Below, piece after piece: positions 17,027-24,044 of a DNA stretch of 51,613 bases. Made by a program: the position numbers and the translations under genes. Origin of the DNA: Nitrospira sp. (GTDB lineage: Bacteria > Nitrospirota > Nitrospiria > Nitrospirales > Nitrospiraceae); assembly GCA_023248215.1 (NCBI GenBank), contig JAHFEW010000023.1, positions 1 through 51,613 of the forward strand, written 5' to 3'. The notes under the pieces are model-generated. The model saw only the letters and a program-made list of their open reading frames with translations. It did no database searches and had not been told where the DNA came from. Within the stretch, counting starts at the first letter, position 1. The number at the start of each line of letters is the position of its first letter.

Positions 17027-17730
17027 GAATCGGATTGGTGGCGGAAGTGAAATGGGAAGTTCGGGAGGTATGCCGTCAGTTGAAGTTGAGACGGCTGTCC
17101 GCGGCGCACCTCTGGGGAGCCACCTTGCAGCAGCATGAAATACGGCTCTGTTTGTCCGGCATGGTCCCAACCATTGCCAAGGAGCGGGTGGATCGCTTTC
17201 TTGATGAGGTGAAGCCAGAGTTGATGATCAGCAGCGGATTGGCGGGAGCCCTCCAGCCGCATCTGTCCATCGGTGACGTGATCGTGCAGTCACATGATCC
17301 CTCGTTGGCCGCATCGGCCGCCGAAGCGCTGAAAGCCAGGCAGATTCCATTTCATGTCGGGTCCTTGGTGACCGTGTCGCAACCGGTGCTCACCTCCGCC
17401 GCACGCCGACAACTGGCTTCGAACACGAACGCCATCGCCGTCGATATGGAAAGCCAAACGATCGCCGCCTTGTGCAGGGAACGTGGCATTGCCTGTCTGG
17501 CGCTCAAAGCGGTGTCCGATGGCATTGACGACGATCTCTCCCCGGTGTTAGGCGGGTTCGACATTATTCACATTCCTCGGATCGCGCTGCGCGTGCTGAC
17601 TCGTCCGGCAACCTGGCCCCTTGCAGTTCGCCTTGCCAAGCACAGCCATTTGGCTGCCGATCACCTAGGCCACGCGGTCTGGGCCGTCCTGACCCGGTTC
17701 GCCCAGCCCGCCGGTGGCAAGCCATCCTAA
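17023..17730 (+). CDS. hpnG: Hopanoid-associated phosphorylase HpnG (adenosylhopane nucleosidase)
   Basis: The 235-residue protein belongs to the nucleoside phosphorylase/MTA-SAH nucleosidase fold. It has MISSGLAGALQPHLSIGDVI (residues ~70-89), AVDMESQTIA with the ribose-binding Glu (~142) and LKAVSDGIDDDL with the base-contacting Asp (~166). HpnG removes adenine from adenosylhopane, leading to ribosylhopane. Its start overlaps the hpnA stop. Other hopanoid genes (shc, hpnC-F, hpnH) are not in this window, so the pair appears detached from the main cluster. Confidence 0.9.
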   Translation: MRIGLVAEVKWEVREVCRQLKLRRLSAAHLWGATLQQHEIRLCLSGMVPTIAKERVDRFLDEVKPELMISSGLAGALQPHLSIGDVIVQSHDPSLAASAAEALKARQIPFHVGSLVTVSQPVLTSAARRQLASNTNAIAVDMESQTIAALCRERGIACLALKAVSDGIDDDLSPVLGGFDIIHIPRIALRVLTRPATWPLAVRLAKHSHLAADHLGHAVWAVLTRFAQPAGGKPS

Positions 17731-18407
17731 CGAATCAGCCACAGGAGGAGCTGCATTCTCAAAATGCGAAACGGCTCGGGAGTCTTTTCCCAGGAGCCCT
17801 TAGGACGCCCCCGCGGCCGCAACGTCGATTCCAGCCCAAACCGCTTGCTCATCCGCTGTACCCACTGCACTGCTCCAAATGGCCGGCCTCGCTGCACGCT
17901 CAGCCGGAGCCTCTCGAGCTTGCCCGTGGTCTGCGGCCGATTGGTGCGGGCCACCCAGTCCACCGGCCAGTCACTGAGCCATGCAGTCAAGGTTGCCTCT
18001 TCCTGGGTCCGTCGCCACAGGCTCGACCAGCGCCAGTCTTCGGCCCGGTCCACCAGCTTGGCCCGCAGCGCGTTCCGCTCCACATAGCGCGCCACCGTGA
18101 GGAAATGCTCGTCGGTCTGCACGGGAAAGGACTTGAACCGCCCTTGATAGACCGGCCCGGTTCCCGCGGTGTGATGATGCGCATGCCAGCGTTGGGTATG
18201 GGGCACGGTAATCCACCAGAGCGCCTCCGACAGTTCTCCATCGTGCCGGGGCCGGAGCAGGAGATGCCAGTGATTCGGCATCAGGCAATAGGCGGCGATG
18301 CGCAGCCGCGTCTGGGCATAGACCTCCGCCACCACCTGTTCAAAGGCCGCGTAGTCCGCCGGCTTCTCAAACAGGGGCGAGCGCCCAACTCCCGCTTGCG
18401 GGTTCAC
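17727..18407 (-). pseudogene. REP-associated tyrosine transposase (RayT/Y1 type), N-terminally truncated
   Basis: The frame contains the HUH motif (MPNHWHLLLRP), YQGRFKSFPVQTDEHFLTVARYVERNALRAKLV with the nucleophile Tyr, and WSSLW. These make it a Transposase_17/Y1 protein of the RayT branch, single-strand endonucleases that act on REP hairpins. Normal members begin with a strand such as Y-H-V-x-x-R-G-N before the LF-x-x-x-x-DY segment. Here that strand is replaced by NPQAGVGRSPLFEKPADY, so the first ~25 residues are missing. A GTG at 18407 could still start a shortened protein. Its 3' end overlaps the hpnG stop by four bases, convergently. Confidence 0.8.
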
Positions 18408-18414
18408 GCACGTG

Positions 18415-18735
18415 TTAGACCCTGTTCCGCGACTGCCGACCCTCGTAGTGAGTCGACCTCTCATCGAACCGCAACAGCAGGGCGCGGGCCGCTGAGGGAA
18501 CCACCGCCAGTTCGTAGTCGTGACCCGCAAACGCCTGAACTGCCTCAATCGAGTCGAACCACATCAAGGTCACGAACTCGACCGGGTCCCGATCGTCACG
18601 TCGCAGCAGTTCAATCCCGCGGAACCCGGCAATCTTGCGGTCTGCGATCCCATGGAAGATTTCGGTCCGCAAGAGGTGTTCATAGGCACCGGCGTTCTCC
18701 CGACTAGTCCAACCATGCCACATGCGGCAAATCAT
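18415..18735 (-). CDS. ABM-type (antibiotic biosynthesis monooxygenase-like) small protein
   Basis: The 106-residue protein has the dimeric ferredoxin-like pattern of ABM proteins: ICRMWHGWTSRENAGAYEHLL, FRGIELLRRDD, EFVTLMWFDSIEAVQAFAG and a final FDERSTHYE. The WHG-T start and the HYE end are common in a group of short bacterial ABM proteins of unknown role. An AAGGAGG lies 14 bases before the ATG, somewhat far. It is probably not in one unit with the membrane protein at 18837, 101 bases upstream. Confidence 0.75.
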   Translation of the reverse strand: MICRMWHGWTSRENAGAYEHLLRTEIFHGIADRKIAGFRGIELLRRDDRDPVEFVTLMWFDSIEAVQAFAGHDYELAVVPSAARALLLRFDERSTHYEGRQSRNRV

Positions 18736-18836
18736 ACCGCATACTTCCTCCTTGCCCGCCCCCGCGAAGTCCTCGATGTGGTCTCATGCGCGCTGCATGG
18801 TCGGCGGCGCGAAGAGCCCGCCACTGTAACCGGTCC

Positions 18837-19316
18837 TTAGGCAGAACCTGTCCAGTGTTTTCGGAGAACAATGAAAGTGACATAGTGCGTGACCAACAAC
18901 GCGGGAACCCAGAATGCAGGTATCCAGTAGGCCGGTCCCATAGATGCCGATGCGCTGTAGATCGTCGCTAGTACTATAGCTGCGATTAGGTCTACCGTTC
19001 CCTCCACGTTAAAAACCCATACAAGAAGTCGACTACCACGCGCATTGCTGACCAGGGCCGGAATCGCGGCTATCGCCAGCAAGGCGGCAAGCAGGTCTCC
19101 GAATGCTGCCGGATAGGCGAATTGCGAAGGGATCCCCGTATAGGTGGCTCCCGGCGCGAGAAACATAAGTCCAAGGTGTCGGAAAGAATGGAGCAGAAGA
19201 ATCGGGAGTAGAACGGCCTGCGGTCTGAGTATGGCGAGTTTCGGCAGGACATAGATCCTGGCCGCAACCCAGAATACAACGGTACTGAACAGTAGATTGA
19301 CGGTGAGAATGTTCAT
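18837..19316 (-). CDS. Hypothetical integral membrane protein, 159 residues
   Basis: About four to five hydrophobic segments are visible: NLLFSTVVFWVAARIYVLP, VLLPILLLHSFRHLGLMFL, PAAFGDLLAALLAIAAIPAL, GTVDLIAAIVLATIYS and IPAFWVPALLVTHYVTFIVL. The conserved-looking HSFRH and a charged C-terminus (LRKHW) are features, but I cannot name a family. It should reside in the inner membrane. Its start has only a weak ribosome site. Confidence 0.65.
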   Translation of the reverse strand: MNILTVNLLFSTVVFWVAARIYVLPKLAILRPQAVLLPILLLHSFRHLGLMFLAPGATYTGIPSQFAYPAAFGDLLAALLAIAAIPALVSNARGSRLLVWVFNVEGTVDLIAAIVLATIYSASASMGPAYWIPAFWVPALLVTHYVTFIVLRKHWTGSA

Positions 19317-19710
19317 GGAGCTGCCCTTGGTCCAGGATTAAGGGGTCAGACCGCTTTTTGTTCATTGTGCCTATTCAAATAGGGCTGTCCCTGGCGAGGA
19401 TTGGTCATCCTATGGCGGCGTCCGGATCAAGCAGGCGTCGAGAACTGTGGGTTGAGACCCTTAACTCAATGCTGCCCAATTTCCTTGCACGTAGGGGCGA
19501 GAACGCAGTGAGCGTCCCTTGCAGGCGAGTTAGGGCGCACGTCTCTTGACGCGGTGTTCAGCGCGAGTCCAACTGTCGGCGGAACTTATCGACGACTCGA
19601 CCATTGTTGTGTTCTAACCTGTCGACCTCCTCTAAGAGTCGCTTGATTGCGGCCGTATCGTGTTTTGTGATGGCGGCAAGCAGCGATATCGTAGTCTGGG
19701 CAATTGAGGC
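19317..19710. other. Intergenic stretch with an old repeat fragment
   Basis: The 394 bases hold no supported gene. Near 19397-19450 is a segment related to 15497-15550. The right part is the sequence just downstream of the minus-strand gene ending at 19711. Confidence 0.4.
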
Positions 19711-20016
19711 CTACTTCGGTCCGCCATATGAGTAGTTACCGGATGAGTTCTTCCAGTCTCCCTCCCTGAAGGCGCGCTCGATATCGTGCAGTGAAAGGCC
19801 AGTGTGTTCCTCAAACGTGCGAAGAATGCTTCCCGGCTCCGCATGCTGTCGAGTCCTCCTGTAGAGATCACCCGATAAGGTCTTTCGCCTATCCGGGAAG
19901 AAATCAAATTCTAGCTTCCTCTTACCTGCAAGCTCCTGATGGTTGCGGGACTTGAGCATGCCGATCTCGCGGTACAAAAGGGCTATGAGCTTTCGGAAGG
20001 TGTCGAGTGCTTCCAT
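19711..20016 (-). CDS. Hypothetical protein, 101 residues
   Basis: The protein is soluble and highly charged: a helical N-terminus (ALDTFRKLIALLYREIGMLKSRN), a basic middle (GKRKLEFDFFPDRRKTLSGDLYRR) and a helical EEHTGLSLHDIERAFREGDW segment. I recognise no family. Its start (20016) lies inside the end of the broken phosphatase gene (19983-20373), an overlap of 34 bases, suggesting that the pair was once translated together. Confidence 0.5.
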   Translation of the reverse strand: MEALDTFRKLIALLYREIGMLKSRNHQELAGKRKLEFDFFPDRRKTLSGDLYRRTRQHAEPGSILRTFEEHTGLSLHDIERAFREGDWKNSSGNYSYGGPK

Positions 20017-20373
20017 GCGCGCTTTCGCACCTCTTCGAATTCGTCAAGTATGCGTTCCTGTCCAGGTGTTTCCACAGCGTGAGGATTCGCTTGCCGAACC
20101 TTGCGAATCGCGTCGGCAGCCGACAGACCCTTCGCGATCCAATACGCTGCCCCCATGGTCCAGGGACGATGGCTGGAAATCGGGAATCGCAATAGAGGAT
20201 CTTGTATACCCGAGTGCCGTAGCCCGCTCTGTGTTGTATTTGGGAGGTTGTTTGATGTCGTCCAGAAGGGAGATGATTATTCTGAAGCTCTTTTCGTAGA
20301 GATCTTGGAGTTCGGCTTCAGAAGGATTGCCACCCCCAAGCAGGAACGGCTCATCGATCCACCAGGTGCTCAT
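19983..20373 (-). pseudogene. Dual-specificity protein phosphatase-like gene with the catalytic loop deleted
   Basis: Two frames together match a small dual-specificity/tyrosine phosphatase. The first (from ATG 20373) gives STWWIDEPFLLGGGNPSE, FRIIISLLDDIKQPP and a strand ending IAIPDF. The second gives TMGAAYWIAKGLSAADAIRKVR, ANPHAV and GQERILDEFEEV, the usual C-terminal half. The middle, which should contain the H-C-x-x-G-x-G-R-T phosphate-binding loop, is missing, and the frame changes at the junction near 20160-20175. A deletion has therefore removed the active site and made the gene dead. Confidence 0.75.
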
Positions 20374-20397
20374 CGGTTAAGGTCCAGGTTTTAACGA

Positions 20398-20553
20398 GCC
20401 TAACAGTGAGATGCGACAGCGACGTGCTCCAATCAGCTTATTCGTGCCAGCTTGCCTTTTCCAGGGACGCCATTCCGCGCGGAATATCGCTCGCATACGA
20501 ACAATTGTCAAGGATCGCATTCCGGGGAAATCCTGCCCCCTGGCGGGCTATCT
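20398..20553. repeat. Dispersed repeat, copy C
   Basis: The segment begins GCCTAAC and follows copies A and B less closely: GAGATGCGACAG, CGCGCGGAATAT, then TTCCGGGGAAATCCTGCC and GGCGGGCTATCT. ATGCGA near the left and TCGCAT near the right form a small inverted repeat ~100 bases apart. Like the other copies it stands upstream of a minus-strand gene, here the broken phosphatase. Confidence 0.65.
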
Positions 20554-20572
20554 ATGCCTGACGGTATACCCC

Positions 20573-20600
20573 TGTCGATTTTGGCCTTTCCAGACGACTA
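20573..20600 (+). promoter_or_regulatory. Candidate ECF42-type promoter, site 1
   Basis: TGTCGA (20573-20578) and CGACTA (20595-20600) are separated by 16 bases. The same two-box arrangement occurs four more times in this region, each upstream of plus-strand genes of DGPF or VOC type. From memory, TGTCGA is the -35 element of ECF42 promoters and a CGA-type box the -10. Site 2 follows 91 bases downstream in near-duplicate sequence. Confidence 0.6.
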
Positions 20601-20663
20601 TCTTGCGTAGACGGTTTTTACGTTCGAATCAGAGGCCTGGCGCAGTGAGCCAGGGAAATCCGA

Positions 20664-20691
20664 TGTCGATTTTGATCTTCCCGAACGACTA
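20664..20691 (+). promoter_or_regulatory. Candidate ECF42-type promoter, site 2
   Basis: TGTCGA (20664-20669), 16-base spacer, CGACTA (20686-20691). The surrounding ~35 bases repeat those of site 1 (GTCGATTTTG, then ACGACTATCT). It lies 47 bases before the decayed DGPF start at 20738 and would transcribe that remnant, the small gene at 20809, the DUF899 gene and two DGPF genes. Confidence 0.65.
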
Positions 20692-20737
20692 TCTCATGTC
20701 AGCAGCCTTTCAAATCTTCATTGGAGGGTTTGGAGCC

Positions 20738-20770
20738 ATGAAGCATCTCTTTATCTGCGACCTTGAGGGG
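20738..20770 (+). pseudogene. 5' remnant of a YCII/DGPF gene
   Basis: The sequence ...CATTGGAGGGTTTGGAGCC then ATGAAGCATCTC... matches the leader and first codons of the intact DGPF gene at 21800 (CATCGGAGGTCTGGAGCC, ATGAAATACCTG). The reading MKHLFICDLEG parallels MKYLLMCCTEE. After ~11 codons the similarity ends and the small gene at 20809 begins. A DGPF gene next to the promoter pair has therefore been mostly deleted. Confidence 0.6.
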
Positions 20771-20808
20771 CAGTCATCGCCATCGTTTGCACCCAGGAGG
20801 AGTCATAC

Positions 20809-20955
20809 ATGTGCCCGGCCTGCCTTACAACTATGGCGCTGATCGCGGCTAGTACGAGTTCGACCGGTGGCCTGACGGCGCTCGCGATGAAGAAGCTTCG
20901 TGGCCAGGCCGGTCAGAAGAACCGCCCGACACCATCACCATCAAAGGAGACGTGA
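20809..20955 (+). CDS. Small 48-residue Cys-containing protein
   Basis: A strong AGGAGG (20795-20800) stands 8 bases before the ATG. The protein starts MCPACLTTMALIAASTSSTG and goes on GLTALAMKKLRGQ, ending in a polar Pro/Ser/Thr tail. A CxxC pair at the very N-terminus followed by a short hydrophobic Ala/Ser/Thr/Gly helix suggests a small membrane-associated or metal-binding protein. Its stop is two bases before the ATG of the DUF899 gene, so the two are tightly coupled. I recall similar MCPxC small proteins in bacteria but no established function. Confidence 0.7.
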   Translation: MCPACLTTMALIAASTSSTGGLTALAMKKLRGQAGQKNRPTPSPSKET

Positions 20956-20957
20956 TC

Positions 20958-21761
20958 ATGACCACCAACACCATGGAATATCCGAGAGTCGTCTCGCATG
21001 CCGAGTGGCTGGCAGCGCGCAAGCAATTCTTGATGAAGGAAAAGGAGTTCACCCGGCGGCGCGATCAATTGAACGCCGAGCGGCGCAGGCTCCCGATGGT
21101 CAAGATCGAGAAGGACTACGTCTTCGAGGGGTCGGACGGCAAGGTGCGCCTGCTCGACCTGTTCGAGGGACGCCGTCAACTCATGGTGTACCACTTCATG
21201 TTCGACCCGACCTGGGACGAGGGCTGCCCGAACTGCTCGTTCCTGATGGACAACGTCGGCCACCTCTCCCATCTGCACGCGCGCGACACCTCTCTCGCCC
21301 TCGTCTCCCGTGCGCCGCTGGCCAAGATCGAACCGTTCAAGCAGCGCATGGGCTGGACGTTCCCTTGGTACTCGTCGTTCGGCAGCGACTTCAACTACGA
21401 TTTCCATGTCACGATGGACGAGGCCGTCGCTCCCGTCTTGTACAACTGCAGAGACGAGGCCGAACTGGTTCAGAAGGGCGAAACCTATTTCACGCAGGGT
21501 GAATCACACGGGTTGAGCGTCTTCCTGCGCGATGGTGACGGCCTGTTTCACACCTACTCGACCTACGCCCGTGGCACCGATCTGCTTGCCGGCACCTACA
21601 ACTACCTCGACCTAACGCCGCTTGGTCGGCAGGAGGACTGGGAAGAGCCACCCGGCCGCAGCAACAGCCCGTTCCTGGCCTGGGTCCGTCACCACGATCG
21701 CTATGAGGATGGCCTGAAAGTTTCGGCCTCTTGCTGTGGCTCGGGAAAGGCTCACTCGTAA
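20958..21761 (+). CDS. DUF899 (thioredoxin-fold) protein
   Basis: The 267-residue protein matches DUF899: VSHAEWLAARKQFLMKEKEFTRRRDQLNAERRRLP, KDYVFEGSDGKVRLLDLFEGRRQLMVYHFMFDP and WDEGCPNCSFLMDNVGHL, with a CxxC (CPNC) at the peroxiredoxin/thioredoxin position (~residue 93). FPWYSSFGSDFNYDFHV and GTYNYLDLTPLGRQEDW are typical later blocks. The function is unknown; a redox role is suggested by the fold. A GTG at 20952 would also be possible, but AAAGGAGA fits ATG 20958 better. It follows the 48-residue gene and precedes two DGPF genes. Confidence 0.9.
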   Translation: MTTNTMEYPRVVSHAEWLAARKQFLMKEKEFTRRRDQLNAERRRLPMVKIEKDYVFEGSDGKVRLLDLFEGRRQLMVYHFMFDPTWDEGCPNCSFLMDNVGHLSHLHARDTSLALVSRAPLAKIEPFKQRMGWTFPWYSSFGSDFNYDFHVTMDEAVAPVLYNCRDEAELVQKGETYFTQGESHGLSVFLRDGDGLFHTYSTYARGTDLLAGTYNYLDLTPLGRQEDWEEPPGRSNSPFLAWVRHHDRYEDGLKVSASCCGSGKAHS

Positions 21762-21799
21762 GCGCGCATCGTTCACATCTACATCGGAGGTCTGGAGCC

Positions 21800-22156
21800 A
21801 TGAAATACCTGCTCATGTGTTGCACCGAGGAGAAGAGGTTCGCCACCATGTCCAAGGGTGAAATCGACGCCATCATGGAGGAGACCTCGGCCTACTGCGA
21901 GGCGCTCCATAAGAGCGGCACGCTCATCGTGGCGGAGGCACTCGAACCGGTCCAGACCGCCATGACCGTGCGGGTCCGAAACGGCACCCTGTCTATGACC
22001 GACGGCCCCTTTGCCGAAACGAAGGAGCAATTCGGCGGGTTCTTTCTGATCAACGCCAGAGACCTCAACGAGGCCATTCAAGTGGCCTCGAAGTTCCCAT
22101 CGGTGCGCCTCGGGAGCATGGAGGTGCGGCCGGTCATGGAGCGACATCGACCGTAG
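21800..22156 (+). CDS. YCII-related (DGPF) protein 1
   Basis: The 118-residue protein starts KYLLMCCTEEKRF and carries the signature TDGPFAETKEQFGGFFLINARDLNEAI, ending MEVRPVME. DGPF proteins are small alpha+beta barrel relatives of YciI with unknown chemistry; they are the standard genomic companions of ECF42 sigma factors. The ribosome site is GGAGG at 21786-21790. It lies 38 bases after the DUF899 gene and 110 before the next DGPF gene. Confidence 0.92.
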   Translation: MKYLLMCCTEEKRFATMSKGEIDAIMEETSAYCEALHKSGTLIVAEALEPVQTAMTVRVRNGTLSMTDGPFAETKEQFGGFFLINARDLNEAIQVASKFPSVRLGSMEVRPVMERHRP

Positions 22157-22266
22157 CCAAATTCTAACCGTTGCATAGATGTTCAGAGGCAGGCACGACG
22201 ATAAAAGCCTGCCGGAATATCGATCCGGACAGTCGACTGACTGGATTCACTCATGGAGGCATCCGC

Positions 22267-22620
22267 ATGAAGTACATGTTGCTGATTTACGGTGATGAGC
22301 AGGCGTTGAGCGAGACCGAGCGGCAGGACTGTTACGTGGAATCCACGCAGCTCGCACAGCAGCTTCATTCGAGCGGGCAGTATCTGGCCGCCAATCCGTT
22401 GCAGCCGACATCGATGGCGACCAGCGTCCGGATGCGCGACGGCAAACGGCTCGTAACCGATGGTCCCTTCGCGGAGACGCGCGAACAACTGGGCGGCTAC
22501 TTCCTGATCGAGGCCAAGAATCTCGACGAGGCGATCGCCACGGCCGCGCGAATTCCCATGGTGCGCAAGGGGACGGTTGAGGTGCGGCCGGTGATTGAGA
22601 TCCCAGGGCTGCCGACTTAG
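22267..22620 (+). CDS. YCII-related (DGPF) protein 2
   Basis: The 117-residue protein begins KYMLLIYGDEQALSE. Its signature is VTDGPFAETREQLGGYFLIEAKNLDEAIATAARIP, followed by GTVEVRPVIEIPGLP. It is much closer to DGPF protein 3 than to protein 1, with long shared stretches (QLHSSGQYL/QLHANGQYL, KRLVTDGPF), so 2 and 3 are a recent tandem duplicate. The ATG at 22267 has a GGAGG 10 bases upstream. The stop runs straight into palindromic repeat R1. Confidence 0.92.
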   Translation: MKYMLLIYGDEQALSETERQDCYVESTQLAQQLHSSGQYLAANPLQPTSMATSVRMRDGKRLVTDGPFAETREQLGGYFLIEAKNLDEAIATAARIPMVRKGTVEVRPVIEIPGLPT

Positions 22621-22745
22621 CAGGATGTTCAACATGGCCGCCAGCTTTGTTCTCGGCTCGGAAGCGTCCTCAACGTACCCAGAGGGTACGCCTCCGGCGC
22701 TTCCTTCGCCTGCGGCCGCGCTGGACGGCCATGTTGAACATCCTG
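22621..22745. repeat. Palindromic repeat R1 (125 bp)
   Basis: The first 20 bases (CAGGATGTTCAACATGGCCG) are the exact reverse complement of the last 20. Inside, GGAAGCG/CGCTTCC and a central CGTACCC-AGA-GGGTACG hairpin continue the symmetry. The element begins at the first base after the DGPF2 stop codon. It could fold as one long hairpin and act as a bidirectional terminator; it has no coding capacity and is too symmetrical for a random spacer. Related copies: R2-R4. Confidence 0.88.
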
Positions 22746-22817
22746 CGATGTTCGCGTTCACGACGAGCGAGCATTGGTTGAGTTGTTCAAGGGAGATGGC
22801 GACGCGCCGGGGGCGGG

Positions 22818-22845
22818 TGTCGATATTGGGCTTGTCGAGCGACTA
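22818..22845 (+). promoter_or_regulatory. Candidate ECF42-type promoter, site 3
   Basis: TGTCGA (22818-22823), 16-base spacer, CGACTA (22840-22845). It lies 24 bases before the start of DGPF protein 3, immediately after palindrome R1, so this gene appears to have its own promoter. Confidence 0.65.
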
Positions 22846-22869
22846 ATACATGTCTGTGGAGGTTGTCGC

Positions 22870-23235
22870 ATGAAATACCTGTTGCTGGTTCACCACGACG
22901 AAGAGGCCTTCATGAAGATCACCGAGACCAAGCGGGAGCAGATGCTTGAGGAATCCGTGCAGCTCACGCATCAGCTCCACGCCAATGGGCAATATCTGAG
23001 TGCGTCGCCGCTGCATCCGACCTCGACGGCGACGATCGTTCGCGTGCGCGACGGCAAGCGACTCGTGACCGACGGGCCGTTCGTGGAGACGCGCGAGCAG
23101 ATCGCCGGCTACTTCCTGATCGAGGCCAAGGATCTCGACGAGGCGATCAGCATCGCAGTTCGGGTTCCTGGGGCGCGCATCGGAACCGTCGAAGTGCGGC
23201 CGTTAATCGAGATCACAGGTTTGCCGACTGAGTAG
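22870..23235 (+). CDS. YCII-related (DGPF) protein 3
   Basis: The 121-residue protein begins KYLLLVHHDEEAF and carries VTDGPFVETREQIAGYFLIEAKDLDEAIS, ending GTVEVRPLIEITGLPTE. It is the closest paralogue of DGPF protein 2. It is preceded by site 3 and a GGAGG ribosome site (22858-22862), and followed at once by palindrome R2. The chemistry is unknown. Its position between a dedicated promoter and a palindrome makes it a one-gene unit or the head of a unit with the VOC gene at 23434. Confidence 0.92.
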   Translation: MKYLLLVHHDEEAFMKITETKREQMLEESVQLTHQLHANGQYLSASPLHPTSTATIVRVRDGKRLVTDGPFVETREQIAGYFLIEAKDLDEAISIAVRVPGARIGTVEVRPLIEITGLPTE

Positions 23236-23356
23236 GATGTTGAACATGGCCGCCAGCGTCGTTCTCAGTCGCGTCTCTCGTTGCAGCGTAGCGCAAGGCT
23301 ACGCCTCACTCGCCCCACTCCCTGCGGCCTTGCTGAACGACCATTTTGAACATCCT
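23234..23356. repeat. Palindromic repeat R2 (~123 bp)
   Basis: The arms are AGGATGTTGAACATGGCCGC on the left and ...GGCCTTGCTGAACGACCATTTTGAACATCCT on the right, imperfect complements. A central GTAGCG-CAAGG-CTACGC hairpin is present. The left arm overlaps the stop codon of DGPF protein 3. The sequence is related to R1 but more diverged between the arms. Confidence 0.8.
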
Positions 23357-23433
23357 GCGGCTGGTCACGCATCAGCTCTGTTTCGAAGTGATCGGAGACT
23401 TTAATCCATTATCGAAAACCAAACGGAGGTTTT

Positions 23434-23919
23434 ATGCAAAAAATCACCCCGTGCTTGTGGTTCGATGGCAAAGCCGAAGAGGCGGCGAAGTTTTATGTCT
23501 CGATTTTCAAGAATTCAAAGGTCGGAACGATGACCCGCTACGGAGAAGCAGGCGCAGAGGTCTCCGGGAGACCGAAGGGGTCGGTCATGACGGCGACGTT
23601 TGAGATCGAGGGACAGGAATTTGTCGCATTAAACGGCGGCCCGCAATTCAAATTCACCGAGGCCATATCGTTCGTCGTGAACTGCGAGACGCAGAAAGAA
23701 ATAGATGAGATGTGGGAGAAACTCTCCCATGGTGGAGAACAAGGACAGTGTGGCTGGCTGAAAGACAAGTATGGTCTGTCGTGGCAAGTCGTTCCTCCTG
23801 TGCTAGGCGAAATGTTGCAAGACAAGGATGCCAAGAAATCGGAGAGAGTCATGAAGGCCATGCTTCAAATGAACAAGCTCGACATCAAGACTCTCAAACA
23901 AGCGTATGAGCAACAATGA
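23434..23919 (+). CDS. VOC family protein, PhnB/3-demethylubiquinone methyltransferase-like
   Basis: The 161-residue protein has the 3-dmu-9_3-mt pattern: [23 protein letters not shown], then [23 protein letters not shown] and [24 protein letters not shown], and [15 protein letters not shown] near the end. The family is named for an old misassignment; members are VOC-fold dimers of unknown substrate and are not true methyltransferases. An ACGGAGG ribosome site precedes the ATG. The codon usage is more AT-rich than the DGPF genes nearby. Confidence 0.9.
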   Translation: MQKITPCLWFDGKAEEAAKFYVSIFKNSKVGTMTRYGEAGAEVSGRPKGSVMTATFEIEGQEFVALNGGPQFKFTEAISFVVNCETQKEIDEMWEKLSHGGEQGQCGWLKDKYGLSWQVVPPVLGEMLQDKDAKKSERVMKAMLQMNKLDIKTLKQAYEQQ

Positions 23920-23955
23920 TCCAGCACAGACCGATGCCGGATTGTGCATGAAAAA

Positions 23956-23982
23956 TGTCGATTTCGAGGGACCTCGTTCGAC
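23956..23982 (+). promoter_or_regulatory. Candidate ECF42-type promoter, site 4
   Basis: TGTCGA (23956-23961), 17-base spacer, CGAC (23979-23982). The context TTTCGA...CCTCGTTCGAC is shared with site 5. It lies 63 bases before the VOC gene at 24045. Confidence 0.6.
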
Positions 23983-24044
23983 GACTCAATAGAAAACAGT
24001 CCCTGAATCTGTGGCGGTGCAAGTAACTTTTGAAAGGACCAGAT

